Positions 1 through 6,645 of a stretch of 7,727 nt of DNA are shown piece by piece (the stretch's first letter is position 1; each line of letters begins with the position of its first letter). This DNA comes from an uncultured Bacilli bacterium. GTDB lineage: Bacteria; Bacillota_I; Bacilli_A; RF39; UBA660. The notes under the pieces are model-generated. The model saw only the letters and a list, made by a program, of their open reading frames with translations, made no database searches and was not told the DNA's origin. Position numbers and translations under genes: made by a program. Where the stretch lies: assembly GCA_947587565.1 (NCBI GenBank), contig CANPYA010000062.1, forward strand, positions 1-7,727, read 5' to 3'.

Positions 1-15
1 TGATTTTTTTGCCAT
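1..15 (-). CDS. Probable 5' end of a gene running off the left edge (first 5 codons)
   Basis: On the minus strand an ATG at 15-13 opens a frame reading Met-Ala-Lys-Lys-Ser before the window ends. It is preceded at a normal distance by an AGTAGG ribosome binding site (complement of 25-30). The next gene upstream, on the same strand, stops at 99, so this gene would lie directly downstream of the zinc-ribbon membrane protein. Met-Ala-Lys-Lys is a very common start for small basic or cytosolic bacterial proteins, but five residues do not identify a family. The call rests only on start codon, ribosome site and orientation. Confidence 0.4.
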
Positions 16-18
16 TTT

Positions 19-44
19 AAAATACCTACTTCCGTAGATATTTT
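19..44 (-). promoter_or_regulatory. Hairpin covering the ribosome binding site of the left-edge gene (or a terminator)
   Basis: Read on the minus strand, AAAATATCTAC and GTAGGTATTTT pair over 11 positions (one G-U pair) around a GGAA tetraloop. The right arm contains the AGTAGG ribosome site of the presumed gene starting at 15, so the folded form would hide that site. The arm ends in UUUU, so the same structure could also act as a terminator for the gene ending at 99. The fold is seen directly; which role it has is inference. Confidence 0.45.
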
Positions 45-98
45 ATCACATTCTTCGATTTTATGATTTTATCCTGCATAATTTTAAATTATTTATAC

Positions 99-2303
99 TT
101 ATTGCATATAGATATCAAATTCATATTCAACATATTTTTCATCTTGAATAGATAAAAACATTGTCCAAGATATAGCATCACTTGCTACTTTAAAATAGGT
201 ATCATACATATTAAAACCTGCATATACATTTTTATTTTCTACTTTAGTTATTTCAACTTTATAACCACTCTTTTTTAAATCTTCTAAATATTCATATACC
301 CCATCAGTAACAATAGCATTTTCATATTTTTGCGTTTTAGGAATATTTTTTACACCATCAACATTGAGATAACATTTTGTTTTAGCATTACTCGTATTAT
401 CATAGTCTTTAGCAAGTTTACTTCCCTCTTTAGGTAAAACAATCTTATCTAACTTTATGGTTTTTAACTCCCAATATGTAATTTTTACTTCCACATTTTT
501 ATTGAATTTTTCTCCTCTATCATAATGTCCACCATCGATTGTTAAATCTGCAACCATCCCATTTTGCTTATTAACATCTTCAGTTTCCTTGGCTTCTAAA
601 ACAATATTAGTAAAACCTAAATCACGCATTTCTTTTTCCACATCTTTATAATCTTCATTAACATATTCTTCGGGTAATACTAGCATTATAACAATATCTT
701 TATTTTGTCCTTCTAACTCTTCTTCAGTTATGGTATTATCTTCTTTAGGTTCTTCTACCTCTTTATTTTCTGAGTCAGCAGTATTATCTTTATTTTCATC
801 CAAATATTCAACAGCCATTTCAGTTATTTTAGTTTCATCTGTATGACAAGAAATTTTATAAGTTACTTTAGTATTGCCTTTTACAACTAAATTAATAGTA
901 TCTATTGTATCATCATCTAAATTTTTAAAACTTAATTTATGAATACCATCAGGAAGTTTAAAATTCACTGTTTTATCTTCACCATGGGAAATTACTACTT
1001 TTTGATCATAAGCCGATAGTTCAACATCATAACGATTAAATAAAATATTTTCTTGAAAGTCGATAATTATTTCAACATCATTTTTTTTAATTGTTTCATT
1101 ATAATAATTATCATAATTTTTATCATATGTTTTATTACGGCTATAATTATGTCCAGCAAAAATTAAAATAAATGCTCCAATAATTAATACGATTAAAAAT
1201 ATGTATACTAATTTTTCTCTATTTTGTAATAATTTTATATCTTGACCGCGCATTTTATAGAATATAAATAAACCAATGGCTAAGACAATTAACAAAATAC
1301 CTATAGCGTAGTAAAAATTAATAAGGGCAACCATTAATAACATTGAAATTACAAATGTTCCTAGAACGGTTAAAATAGTATATACTTTTCTAAATTTAAT
1401 TTCTTTAGTTTTTTTATTATAAATATCTTCAATATCTTTTAAATCATCAGGATTAGTTATAATAATTTTGGCTTTTTTATAAATTTGATTCATTTTATTA
1501 ATCCAAGCTTCTTGTTCAATATCATCAGTATTTTTTAAATCAATATTGGAAGTAACTAAAAGCATGAATTCTAATAATTCTTCTTTAGAACTTGGAATAG
1601 GATAACATTTAATATAATTAGCAATTTCTTTTTTATGCTTTTCTTCTATCTCTATTTCAAATTCTTCTTTTTCACTGCCACTTTTAAAATCTCTTCCAAT
1701 GGTTTTCTTTAAAAAAGATTCTTTAGAATGATATTTAGGTAATTCTTTAGATATAATTTTTTCTAAGCCATTAGAAAATTCTTTTAAAATATTGGAACTT
1801 TCAAAATTTTTAAATTCTGTACCACAATAGGAGCATTCATGTTCATAATGACTAATTGTCGCCCCACAATTTGGACATTTACGAATACTACTTTTAGGAG
1901 ATTTATTATTATTGTTTTTTTCTTTGGAACTTTTTGCATTATCTTCAGCATCTATCAAGACTTTATTTATAGCATTAAGCCAAATAGATATCTCTTTTTC
2001 ATCTTCAAAGACAAAATGGTCATGAGTGTTATTTTTATAAATTATTTGTAAACCCATTCCATAATCATTATCATCCACTTTTTTAACTTGGGCTTTGCCA
2101 TTTTGTGTTTTTATATCCATAAGCGGTATTTTTTCCATAGTATCTTCATTTTTAGAAAAAAAGCCATTATATTTTTCATAGCTTAATAGTAAATTTTGGG
2201 AAGTTAAATACATCTCTTTGATTTCAGTATATTTATCATTGATTTGATATCTTTCCACATTTGTTGCTTGTAAAATTATTTCTTCATCAAAATCATTCAT
2301 CAT
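99..2303 (-). CDS. Modular membrane protein: PH-like region, zinc ribbon, 3 TM segments, extracellular PASTA-like domains; function unknown
   Basis: A 734-residue protein of unknown function. Residues ~10-118 resemble a PH/GRAM-like fold (beta-rich, closing with an amphipathic helix around SIWLNAINKVL). After a polar Asn/Lys/Ser linker comes a zinc ribbon with cysteines 143, 146, 157 and 160 (CPNC and CSYC). Residues ~190-300 are helical and charged. Membrane segments lie near 307-329, 331-349 and 365-384. Lys/Arg-rich flanks at 296-306 and 350-364 predict the N-terminus and zinc ribbon inside and residues 385-734 outside. Outside are a beta domain (~409-495, with YDVELS and HGEDKT), an acidic low-complexity linker (~501-536), a PASTA-like unit (~537-612: YKDVEKEMRDLGF, then TIDGG) and an unrecognised C-terminal domain (~615-734). 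Similar arrangements recur in uncharacterised Firmicutes proteins. The start is well set by an AAGGAGT site (complement of 2311-2317) 8 bases before tandem ATG codons. The gene looks monocistronic, with a terminator of the upstream gene before it. A sensor or envelope-stress role is only a guess. Confidence 0.85.
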   Translation of the reverse strand: MMNDFDEEIILQATNVERYQINDKYTEIKEMYLTSQNLLLSYEKYNGFFSKNEDTMEKIPLMDIKTQNGKAQVKKVDDNDYGMGLQIIYKNNTHDHFVFEDEKEISIWLNAINKVLIDAEDNAKSSKEKNNNNKSPKSSIRKCPNCGATISHYEHECSYCGTEFKNFESSNILKEFSNGLEKIISKELPKYHSKESFLKKTIGRDFKSGSEKEEFEIEIEEKHKKEIANYIKCYPIPSSKEELLEFMLLVTSNIDLKNTDDIEQEAWINKMNQIYKKAKIIITNPDDLKDIEDIYNKKTKEIKFRKVYTILTVLGTFVISMLLMVALINFYYAIGILLIVLAIGLFIFYKMRGQDIKLLQNREKLVYIFLIVLIIGAFILIFAGHNYSRNKTYDKNYDNYYNETIKKNDVEIIIDFQENILFNRYDVELSAYDQKVVISHGEDKTVNFKLPDGIHKLSFKNLDDDTIDTINLVVKGNTKVTYKISCHTDETKITEMAVEYLDENKDNTADSENKEVEEPKEDNTITEEELEGQNKDIVIMLVLPEEYVNEDYKDVEKEMRDLGFTNIVLEAKETEDVNKQNGMVADLTIDGGHYDRGEKFNKNVEVKITYWELKTIKLDKIVLPKEGSKLAKDYDNTSNAKTKCYLNVDGVKNIPKTQKYENAIVTDGVYEYLEDLKKSGYKVEITKVENKNVYAGFNMYDTYFKVASDAISWTMFLSIQDEKYVEYEFDIYMQ

Positions 2304-2402
2304 AACAATTACTCCTTCTTTTTCTTACCACTCTTAGTAAAAACAACTTATCTATAATATAGTATATCATATTATCAAAAATATTAAATGTTTATTTTAA
2401 AT
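2304..2402 (-). promoter_or_regulatory. Leader and likely promoter region of the zinc-ribbon membrane protein gene
   Basis: This gap lies between the terminator of the HD-domain gene and the next start codon, so it probably carries its own promoter. On the minus strand a TATACT -10-like box (complement of 2361-2366) has a weak TTTAAT -35-like box 16 bases upstream (complement of 2383-2388); an overlapping TATTAT (complement of 2354-2359) is an alternative -10. Near the gene is a strong AAGGAGT ribosome site (complement of 2311-2317). AT-rich DNA gives many chance boxes, so only the ribosome site is firm. Confidence 0.3.
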
Positions 2403-2403
2403 T

Positions 2404-2436
2404 CAAAAAAGATTATCAATTTTACTCAATAATCTT
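2404..2436 (-). terminator. Intrinsic terminator after the HD-domain gene
   Basis: On the minus strand, just after the stop of the HD-domain gene, AAGATTAT (complement of 2429-2436) pairs with ATAATCTT (complement of 2409-2416) around a 12-base loop. The right arm runs straight into a U tract (complement of 2405-2410). There is no U run on the plus side, so it acts in one direction. It separates the oxidoreductase/HD transcript from the zinc-ribbon gene. Confidence 0.75.
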
Positions 2437-2442
2437 AAATAA

Positions 2443-3120
2443 CTAATTATAAAATTCTTTCCATAACTTATTATTAATCATTACTTTAGGAGATAAATTA
2501 AGTTTATCAGAAAAAGCTTGAATAGCCTTAAAAACTTTTTTAGTAAAATAATAATTGTTTAATTCTTCTAAATTTATTTTAGCATCACATATAAAATTTA
2601 TATAAAAATTATTATTTTCTATTTTAAATTGAATATCATCTATATATTGATATTGTCTATTACCTTCTACTTGTTTACCATAATCACTAATTCTTGATTT
2701 TTTTATATCTATCTTATCCGCTAAGATAATCACAAGTTGCATTATATTATCAGTAATAAATCCATCACTATGATTTTTAATAGCATCCAAAACTAATTTT
2801 TTATGTTTTAAAGGAATGTTATTTTCTTCTAAATATTTTTTAGCAAATTCATAACTTCTATGGGCATGATTATCTTTGCCTAAAGTACAACCTGTATCAT
2901 GTAAAATCGCCGCTACTTTGGCTTCACAAATGAAGTCATCAGCATAATTTAAAGCTTTCAATATTTTTTCACAATAAAGAGCAACATTGTTAACATGGTT
3001 ATAGTCATGATATGCATAACCATTTTCTTGATCTTCATATTCGTGAATTTTTTGATATATTTCGATTATTCTTTTATCATTTTTTATTTTATTAAATAAA
3101 TCTTTTTCCATAAATAACAT
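2443..3120 (-). CDS. HD-domain metal-dependent phosphohydrolase
   Basis: A 225-residue soluble protein of the HD superfamily, whose members hydrolyse phosphate esters of nucleotides or related molecules with a metal centre. The expected ligands are visible in order: His42 in HDYNHVNNV, the His74-Asp75 pair in ILHDTG, further histidines at 85, 87 (NHAHRS) and 117 (KNHSDG), and Asp135 in LADKID. The HD fold occupies about residues 35-150; the remaining ~75 residues are a mixed alpha/beta tail that I do not recognise. There is no signal peptide or membrane segment. The first ATG has only a weak purine-rich site (GAGAAAG), and Met4 has none, so the first start is kept. It lies 72 bases downstream of the FAD/Rieske gene on the same strand and may be co-transcribed with it. 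The substrate cannot be read from the sequence. Confidence 0.88.
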   Translation of the reverse strand: MLFMEKDLFNKIKNDKRIIEIYQKIHEYEDQENGYAYHDYNHVNNVALYCEKILKALNYADDFICEAKVAAILHDTGCTLGKDNHAHRSYEFAKKYLEENNIPLKHKKLVLDAIKNHSDGFITDNIMQLVIILADKIDIKKSRISDYGKQVEGNRQYQYIDDIQFKIENNNFYINFICDAKINLEELNNYYFTKKVFKAIQAFSDKLNLSPKVMINNKLWKEFYN

Positions 3121-3155
3121 CTTTCTTTCTCATAATTTTATTTTACAGCAAAATT

Positions 3156-3191
3156 AATTAAAATAAAAGATAACTATGGTTAATTTTAATT
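3156..3191 (-). terminator. Weak terminator-like hairpin between the oxidoreductase and HD genes
   Basis: On the minus strand, directly after the oxidoreductase stop codon, AATTAAAAT and ATTTTAATT pair over 9 bases, with a nested TAAC/GTTA stem in the loop. All pairs in the outer stem are A-U and only a short AAUUUUG follows, so it is a poor terminator and could allow read-through into the HD gene. Confidence 0.35.
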
Positions 3192-3192
3192 G

Positions 3193-4659
3193 CTACATAT
3201 TATCCTTATAAGTTATATCATATTGACTTGGTCCTTTAATACATTTACCTTTTTTATCAAACCTTGAAGCATGACATGGACAATCCCAAGTTTTATCTTC
3301 TTCATTAAAAATTAAACTACAACCTAAATGGGGACAACGATTATAAACTTTATAGACTTTATCATTTTCTTTATAAACACCAATACTTACGCCATTTTTA
3401 GTTTCAAAACTAACATTTTCATACAATTTTTTATTTTTACCAGCCTTACTTTTAATAAATCCTTTGATATTACTATAAATATTTGTTAAGATACCTCCTA
3501 AATCAGTTATATTAATTCTTAACGGATCACAAAGACTAGCATATTTATTCTTTTTGTTTAAAACTAAATCACTTAATATTAAACCCGCTAAAGAACCATT
3601 AGTCATTCCCCAAGTATTATAACCCGTTCCAATTAAAAGATTATGTTTTTTATTAAGATAGCCGATATAAGGTATTTTATCAATTGTTAATAAGTCAGTA
3701 TTTTTCCACACATAACTAGGTAATAATTTTAAATCATTTAATTCTTTAATTAGCTTTCCATAATTTTCTTTTTCATCTAAGTTATCGCATATCCTACTCG
3801 ATTTTGTTAAATAAATTAAATATTCTTGACTATCTTTTTGATATCTAACCGATGTAGTTGGTTTAGAACTAGTAATTAAAGTATAGTTTTTGGCATTTGC
3901 TAAAGAAGATCCAATATAAGATTTTTCTATTGTACACTTTAAAGGCATAACATAAGGAAAAAGAAAGAAAGGATAATGGGAGGCAATAATTAATTTTTGA
4001 CATTTAATCGTGTACTCTTCGGTATAACAAATAAATGCATTATCTTTTTCTTCAATCCGGACTACTTTGGAATTTTCATAGACCATCTTCCCATTTTTTA
4101 GGCAAATCTTTTTTAAAACTTGTAAATATTTTAAAGGATGAAAAACATAAGTATCTTGCACTTTAATAGCATACTTACTTTGAATAAAATCAACATTATT
4201 GGTAGTTTCCAAAACTTTAGCGCCCATCTTTTCGAGTAATTCTTTTTCTCTTTTTATTTTTGGTACTTCTTCTAATTTATCCGTATAAATATAAGAATCA
4301 ACTACTTCTAAATCACATTTAATTTTTTCATTTCTAATTGTCTCCGTTATAAATTTAATGGCATCTTTTTGACTATCATAATATTTTTTAGCCACTTGAT
4401 AATTATATTTATTTTCGATATCTTGATAGATTAATTCTTGTAAATAATTTATCTTACCGGTTGTGTGTCCTGTAGAACCTGAACCAATGGTACTGGATTC
4501 TAAAAGAGCAATTTTTTTATTACTATTTCTTAAATTATATAAAGTTGATAAACCAGTAATGCCACCCCCAATAATTAAAATATCTAAATCTAAATCTTTA
4601 TTTAAAATATATTTATCACTGTTATCATCATCTTTTAACCATAAACTTTTAGTTTGCAT
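3193..4659 (-). CDS. FAD-dependent oxidoreductase with C-terminal Rieske [2Fe-2S] domain
   Basis: A 488-residue cytosolic redox protein. Residues ~24-370 form a DAO/glycine-oxidase-type FAD-binding domain. The dinucleotide motif is GGGITG (31-36) after a hydrophobic strand, the ribose-binding acid is Glu54 (ALLESS), and the second FAD contact region is GTGYNTWGMTNGSLAG (344-359). Residues ~412-488 form a Rieske domain with cluster ligands Cys442, His444, Cys460 and His463 (CPHLGC and CPCHAS). The extra cysteines 447 and 462 are positioned for the disulfide seen in high-potential Rieske proteins. This architecture matches the YhfW-type family of Bacillus and relatives, whose substrate is not established. 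There is no Tat signal or membrane anchor. The ATG follows a GGTGAT ribosome site (complement of 4663-4668). It is transcribed divergently from the family 3 hydrolase gene and probably leads a two-gene unit with the HD gene. All catalytic signature residues are present. Confidence 0.93.
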   Translation of the reverse strand: MQTKSLWLKDDDNSDKYILNKDLDLDILIIGGGITGLSTLYNLRNSNKKIALLESSTIGSGSTGHTTGKINYLQELIYQDIENKYNYQVAKKYYDSQKDAIKFITETIRNEKIKCDLEVVDSYIYTDKLEEVPKIKREKELLEKMGAKVLETTNNVDFIQSKYAIKVQDTYVFHPLKYLQVLKKICLKNGKMVYENSKVVRIEEKDNAFICYTEEYTIKCQKLIIASHYPFFLFPYVMPLKCTIEKSYIGSSLANAKNYTLITSSKPTTSVRYQKDSQEYLIYLTKSSRICDNLDEKENYGKLIKELNDLKLLPSYVWKNTDLLTIDKIPYIGYLNKKHNLLIGTGYNTWGMTNGSLAGLILSDLVLNKKNKYASLCDPLRINITDLGGILTNIYSNIKGFIKSKAGKNKKLYENVSFETKNGVSIGVYKENDKVYKVYNRCPHLGCSLIFNEEDKTWDCPCHASRFDKKGKCIKGPSQYDITYKDNM

Positions 4660-4713
4660 TATATCACCATTATTAGTATGTCTTAAAAATATTTATTTTA
4701 TTAATTTTTTATC

Positions 4714-4741
4714 TTTATTTAATCTTGTTTTGGGTTATAAT
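4714..4741 (+). promoter_or_regulatory. Candidate promoter for the hydrolase-tspO unit
   Basis: A perfect TATAAT box at 4736-4741 lies 23 bases before the ATG at 4765. A TTTATT box at 4714-4719, 16 bases upstream, would be a weak -35. The hydrolase start has an AGGA ribosome site at 4755-4758. The -10 box is good; the -35 box and the short leader make this tentative. The 105-base divergent gap 4660-4764 must also hold the promoter of the leftward oxidoreductase gene, for which I see no clear box. Confidence 0.45.
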
Positions 4742-4764
4742 AATTATAGAAAGTAGGATATGAA

Positions 4765-6114
4765 ATGAAGAAATTTTTTATACCAGTTATTATTGTAATC
4801 ATTATTTTATTATTAGTAGTGGCATTTAAAACTTATCCTTCTATATTAGAAGTTAATAAACAAAAAAATAATGTTAATCCTGAAAAAATTACGGGATTAG
4901 TTATTCAAAAGACAAAAGATTCTGTTACTATTTTACATGACACTCAAAAATTAACTTTTAAAATTGATACCGAATTTGCTATAGGAAGTCTTGTAGAACT
5001 AACCTATGTTGGAAAAATTAAAGATAAAGAAGAAAATCAAAATTGCCAAATTGTGGAATCTAATGTTAAGAGCGAAAATTATATACCCGATAGTTATTTG
5101 GATAATGGTTTATTTAGTGATTATTATTATTTAGCGTATCAAAAATTACAAAGTTTAAGCTTAGAAGAAAAAATTGCTCAAACATTAATTGTTCATTATC
5201 CTAGTGATGCCGTAAATGTGCAAAAGAAATATCAATTTGGGGGTTATATATTCTTTAAGAAAGATTTTGATAATAAAACTAAAGCAGACGTTCAAAAAAT
5301 GCTTCAAGATTTAAATAAGGCTTCAAATATACCTATTTTAACTGCTATTGATGAAGAAGGTGGCAAAGTATCAAGAATTAGTAGTAATGCAAATTTAGTT
5401 AGTGAACCTTTTAAGTCGCCTCAAGAATTATATCAAGAAGGGGGACTAAGTAAAATTAAAGAAGATGTTATAAATAAAAGTGCTATTTTAAAAGAACTAG
5501 GCTTAAACTTAAATTTAGCTCCAGTCGTGGATGTTTCGACTGACCCAAATAATTATATTTATAATAGAACTTTAGGACTTGGTACTAATGAGACTAGTGA
5601 ATATGCTAAAACAGTTATTGCCGCGAGTAAAAATACTGGCGTATCTTATACTTTAAAACATTTTCCCGGATATGGTAATAATTTAGATACTCATAAAACA
5701 TCTTCTTTAGATTATAAAAGTTATGATGAAATAATGCAAAGTGATATTCATCCATTTAAAGCAGGGATTGATGCGGGTGCGGAAGCTGTTATGGTTAGTC
5801 ATAATACAGTTGTTAATATTGATAAAGATAATCCTTCGTCTCTATCTAAAAAAATACATGATATATTAAGAGATAACTTAAATTATACCGGAGTCATAAT
5901 TACTGATGATTTAAATATGAGTGCTTTAAAAAATATTGCTAATATTGAAGTTAAGGCCCTTTTGGCGGGGAATGATTTACTTATAACTAGTGATTACGCA
6001 AATAGTTATAAAAGAATCTTAGATGGTATTAATAAGGGACTTTTAAAAGAAGAAGAATTAAACCAAAGAGTATTTAAAGTACTAGCTTGGAAATATTATA
6101 AAAAATTAATTTAA
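4765..6114 (+). CDS. nagZ: Membrane-anchored family 3 glycoside hydrolase, NagZ-type beta-N-acetylglucosaminidase
   Basis: A 449-residue enzyme expected to remove terminal N-acetylglucosamine from peptidoglycan fragments outside the membrane. Residues 4-21 are one uncleaved-looking hydrophobic anchor without a lipobox. Residues ~41-100 form a small beta-rich domain not found in the minimal enzyme, and the catalytic barrel spans ~120-445. Family motifs are in order: AIDEEGGKVSR (194-204), KHFPGYG (298-304), the Asp308-Thr-His310 acid/base dyad, VMVSH (342-346) and GVIITDDLNM (376-385), where Asp381 is the expected nucleophile. The usual KHFPGHGD is KHFPGYGN here, a variant I recall from other Firmicutes sequences, so activity is probably kept. 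The start is set by AGGA at 4755-4758; the ATG at 4760 is out of frame and hits a stop at once. The gene is followed 46 bases later by tspO on the same strand. The NagZ assignment is strong at family level; the exact substrate is inferred. Confidence 0.92.
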   Translation: MKKFFIPVIIVIIILLLVVAFKTYPSILEVNKQKNNVNPEKITGLVIQKTKDSVTILHDTQKLTFKIDTEFAIGSLVELTYVGKIKDKEENQNCQIVESNVKSENYIPDSYLDNGLFSDYYYLAYQKLQSLSLEEKIAQTLIVHYPSDAVNVQKKYQFGGYIFFKKDFDNKTKADVQKMLQDLNKASNIPILTAIDEEGGKVSRISSNANLVSEPFKSPQELYQEGGLSKIKEDVINKSAILKELGLNLNLAPVVDVSTDPNNYIYNRTLGLGTNETSEYAKTVIAASKNTGVSYTLKHFPGYGNNLDTHKTSSLDYKSYDEIMQSDIHPFKAGIDAGAEAVMVSHNTVVNIDKDNPSSLSKKIHDILRDNLNYTGVIITDDLNMSALKNIANIEVKALLAGNDLLITSDYANSYKRILDGINKGLLKEEELNQRVFKVLAWKYYKKLI

Positions 6115-6127
6115 ACATAAAAATAAC

Positions 6128-6153
6128 CACTTAGTAATATTATTTACTAGGTG
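6128..6153 (+). promoter_or_regulatory. Hairpin covering the tspO ribosome binding site
   Basis: CACTTAGTAA (6128-6137) pairs with TTACTAGGTG (6144-6153) over 10 positions with one G-U pair and a six-base loop. The right arm contains the AGGTGAT ribosome site (6149-6155) of tspO, which starts at 6161. A folded mRNA would block tspO initiation; the following ATTTTAT could also make it a leaky terminator of the hydrolase gene. The pairing is seen; the regulatory role is inference. Confidence 0.5.
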
Positions 6154-6160
6154 ATTTTAT

Positions 6161-6619
6161 ATGCAAAACAATATACTTAAAAATATCTTCTATTTATTCT
6201 TCCCTCTTTTATGTGGGTCTTTAGTAGGACTATTAATTAGTAATTCCATGGATTATGGCATTATTAATAAACCATTACTATCGCCACCAGGATTTATTTT
6301 TCCTATAGTTTGGTCAATTTTATATTTACTTCTAGGTTTATCTTACTATCTTTATAAGAAAAATAGTAATGATAATTTAACTTTAGATAAAGTATATTAT
6401 GTTGGCCTTTTTGTTAATCTATTATGGAGTGTTTTCTTCTTTATTCTAAAATGGCGCTTATTTACAATATTTTGGACACTCTTATTACTAGGACTCGTTA
6501 TCTATCTCATGTATTTATATTTTAAAAGTTATAAACCATCTTTTTATCTTAATATTCCTTACTTAATTTGGTTACTTTTTGCAACATACTTAACTATTGG
6601 TGTCTATATTTTAAATTAG
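6161..6619 (+). CDS. tspO: TspO/MBR family membrane protein
   Basis: A 152-residue protein with five hydrophobic helices, the standard size and topology of the TspO (tryptophan-rich sensory protein / peripheral benzodiazepine receptor) family. Members sit in the cell membrane and bind porphyrins, sterols or similar ligands. Recognisable family segments are KPLLSPPGFIFPIVWSILY (37-55, the Pro-Pro and VW signature of helix 1-2), LFVNLLWSVFFF (83-94, the conserved Asn-x-x-Trp) and PYLIWLLFATYLTIGVYILN (133-152). The ATG is preceded by AGGTGAT with a 5-base gap, but that site is tied up in a hairpin. It follows the family 3 hydrolase on the same strand, and a terminator lies immediately after its stop. 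The neighbour gives no clear hint of its ligand. Confidence 0.93.
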   Translation: MQNNILKNIFYLFFPLLCGSLVGLLISNSMDYGIINKPLLSPPGFIFPIVWSILYLLLGLSYYLYKKNSNDNLTLDKVYYVGLFVNLLWSVFFFILKWRLFTIFWTLLLLGLVIYLMYLYFKSYKPSFYLNIPYLIWLLFATYLTIGVYILN

Positions 6620-6623
6620 CTTT

Positions 6624-6645
6624 ACTCTACTTAAGTAGAGTTTTT
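6624..6645 (+). terminator. tspO terminator, overlapping the 3' end of the retron RT gene
   Basis: An 18-base perfect palindrome, ACTCTACTTAAGTAGAGT (6624-6641), folds as a 7-pair stem with a TTAA loop and runs into a T tract (6641-6645) on the plus strand, five bases after the tspO stop. On the minus strand no U run follows it, so it is mainly a plus-strand terminator. The last four sense codons and the stop codon of the convergent RT gene lie inside it. Confidence 0.8.

Noticed and set aside
1..36. Plus-strand reading frame ending in a stop near 36, as the tail of a rightward gene entering from the left
   Set aside because: Only about eleven codons are visible and show nothing recognisable; the minus-strand start with a ribosome site explains the region better.
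78..92. AT-only palindrome ATAATTTTAAATTAT after the zinc-ribbon gene
   Set aside because: It is short and all A-T, with no U tract after it on the minus strand. Such palindromes are expected by chance in this base composition.
1839..2051. Open frame of 70 codons on the plus strand
   Set aside because: It lies wholly inside the minus-strand zinc-ribbon protein gene, antisense to its zinc ribbon, and shows no family resemblance or convincing ribosome site.
4463..4756. Open frame of 97 codons on the plus strand
   Set aside because: It is antisense to the conserved FAD-binding N-terminus of the oxidoreductase and extends into the divergent promoter gap; the minus-strand gene is far better supported.
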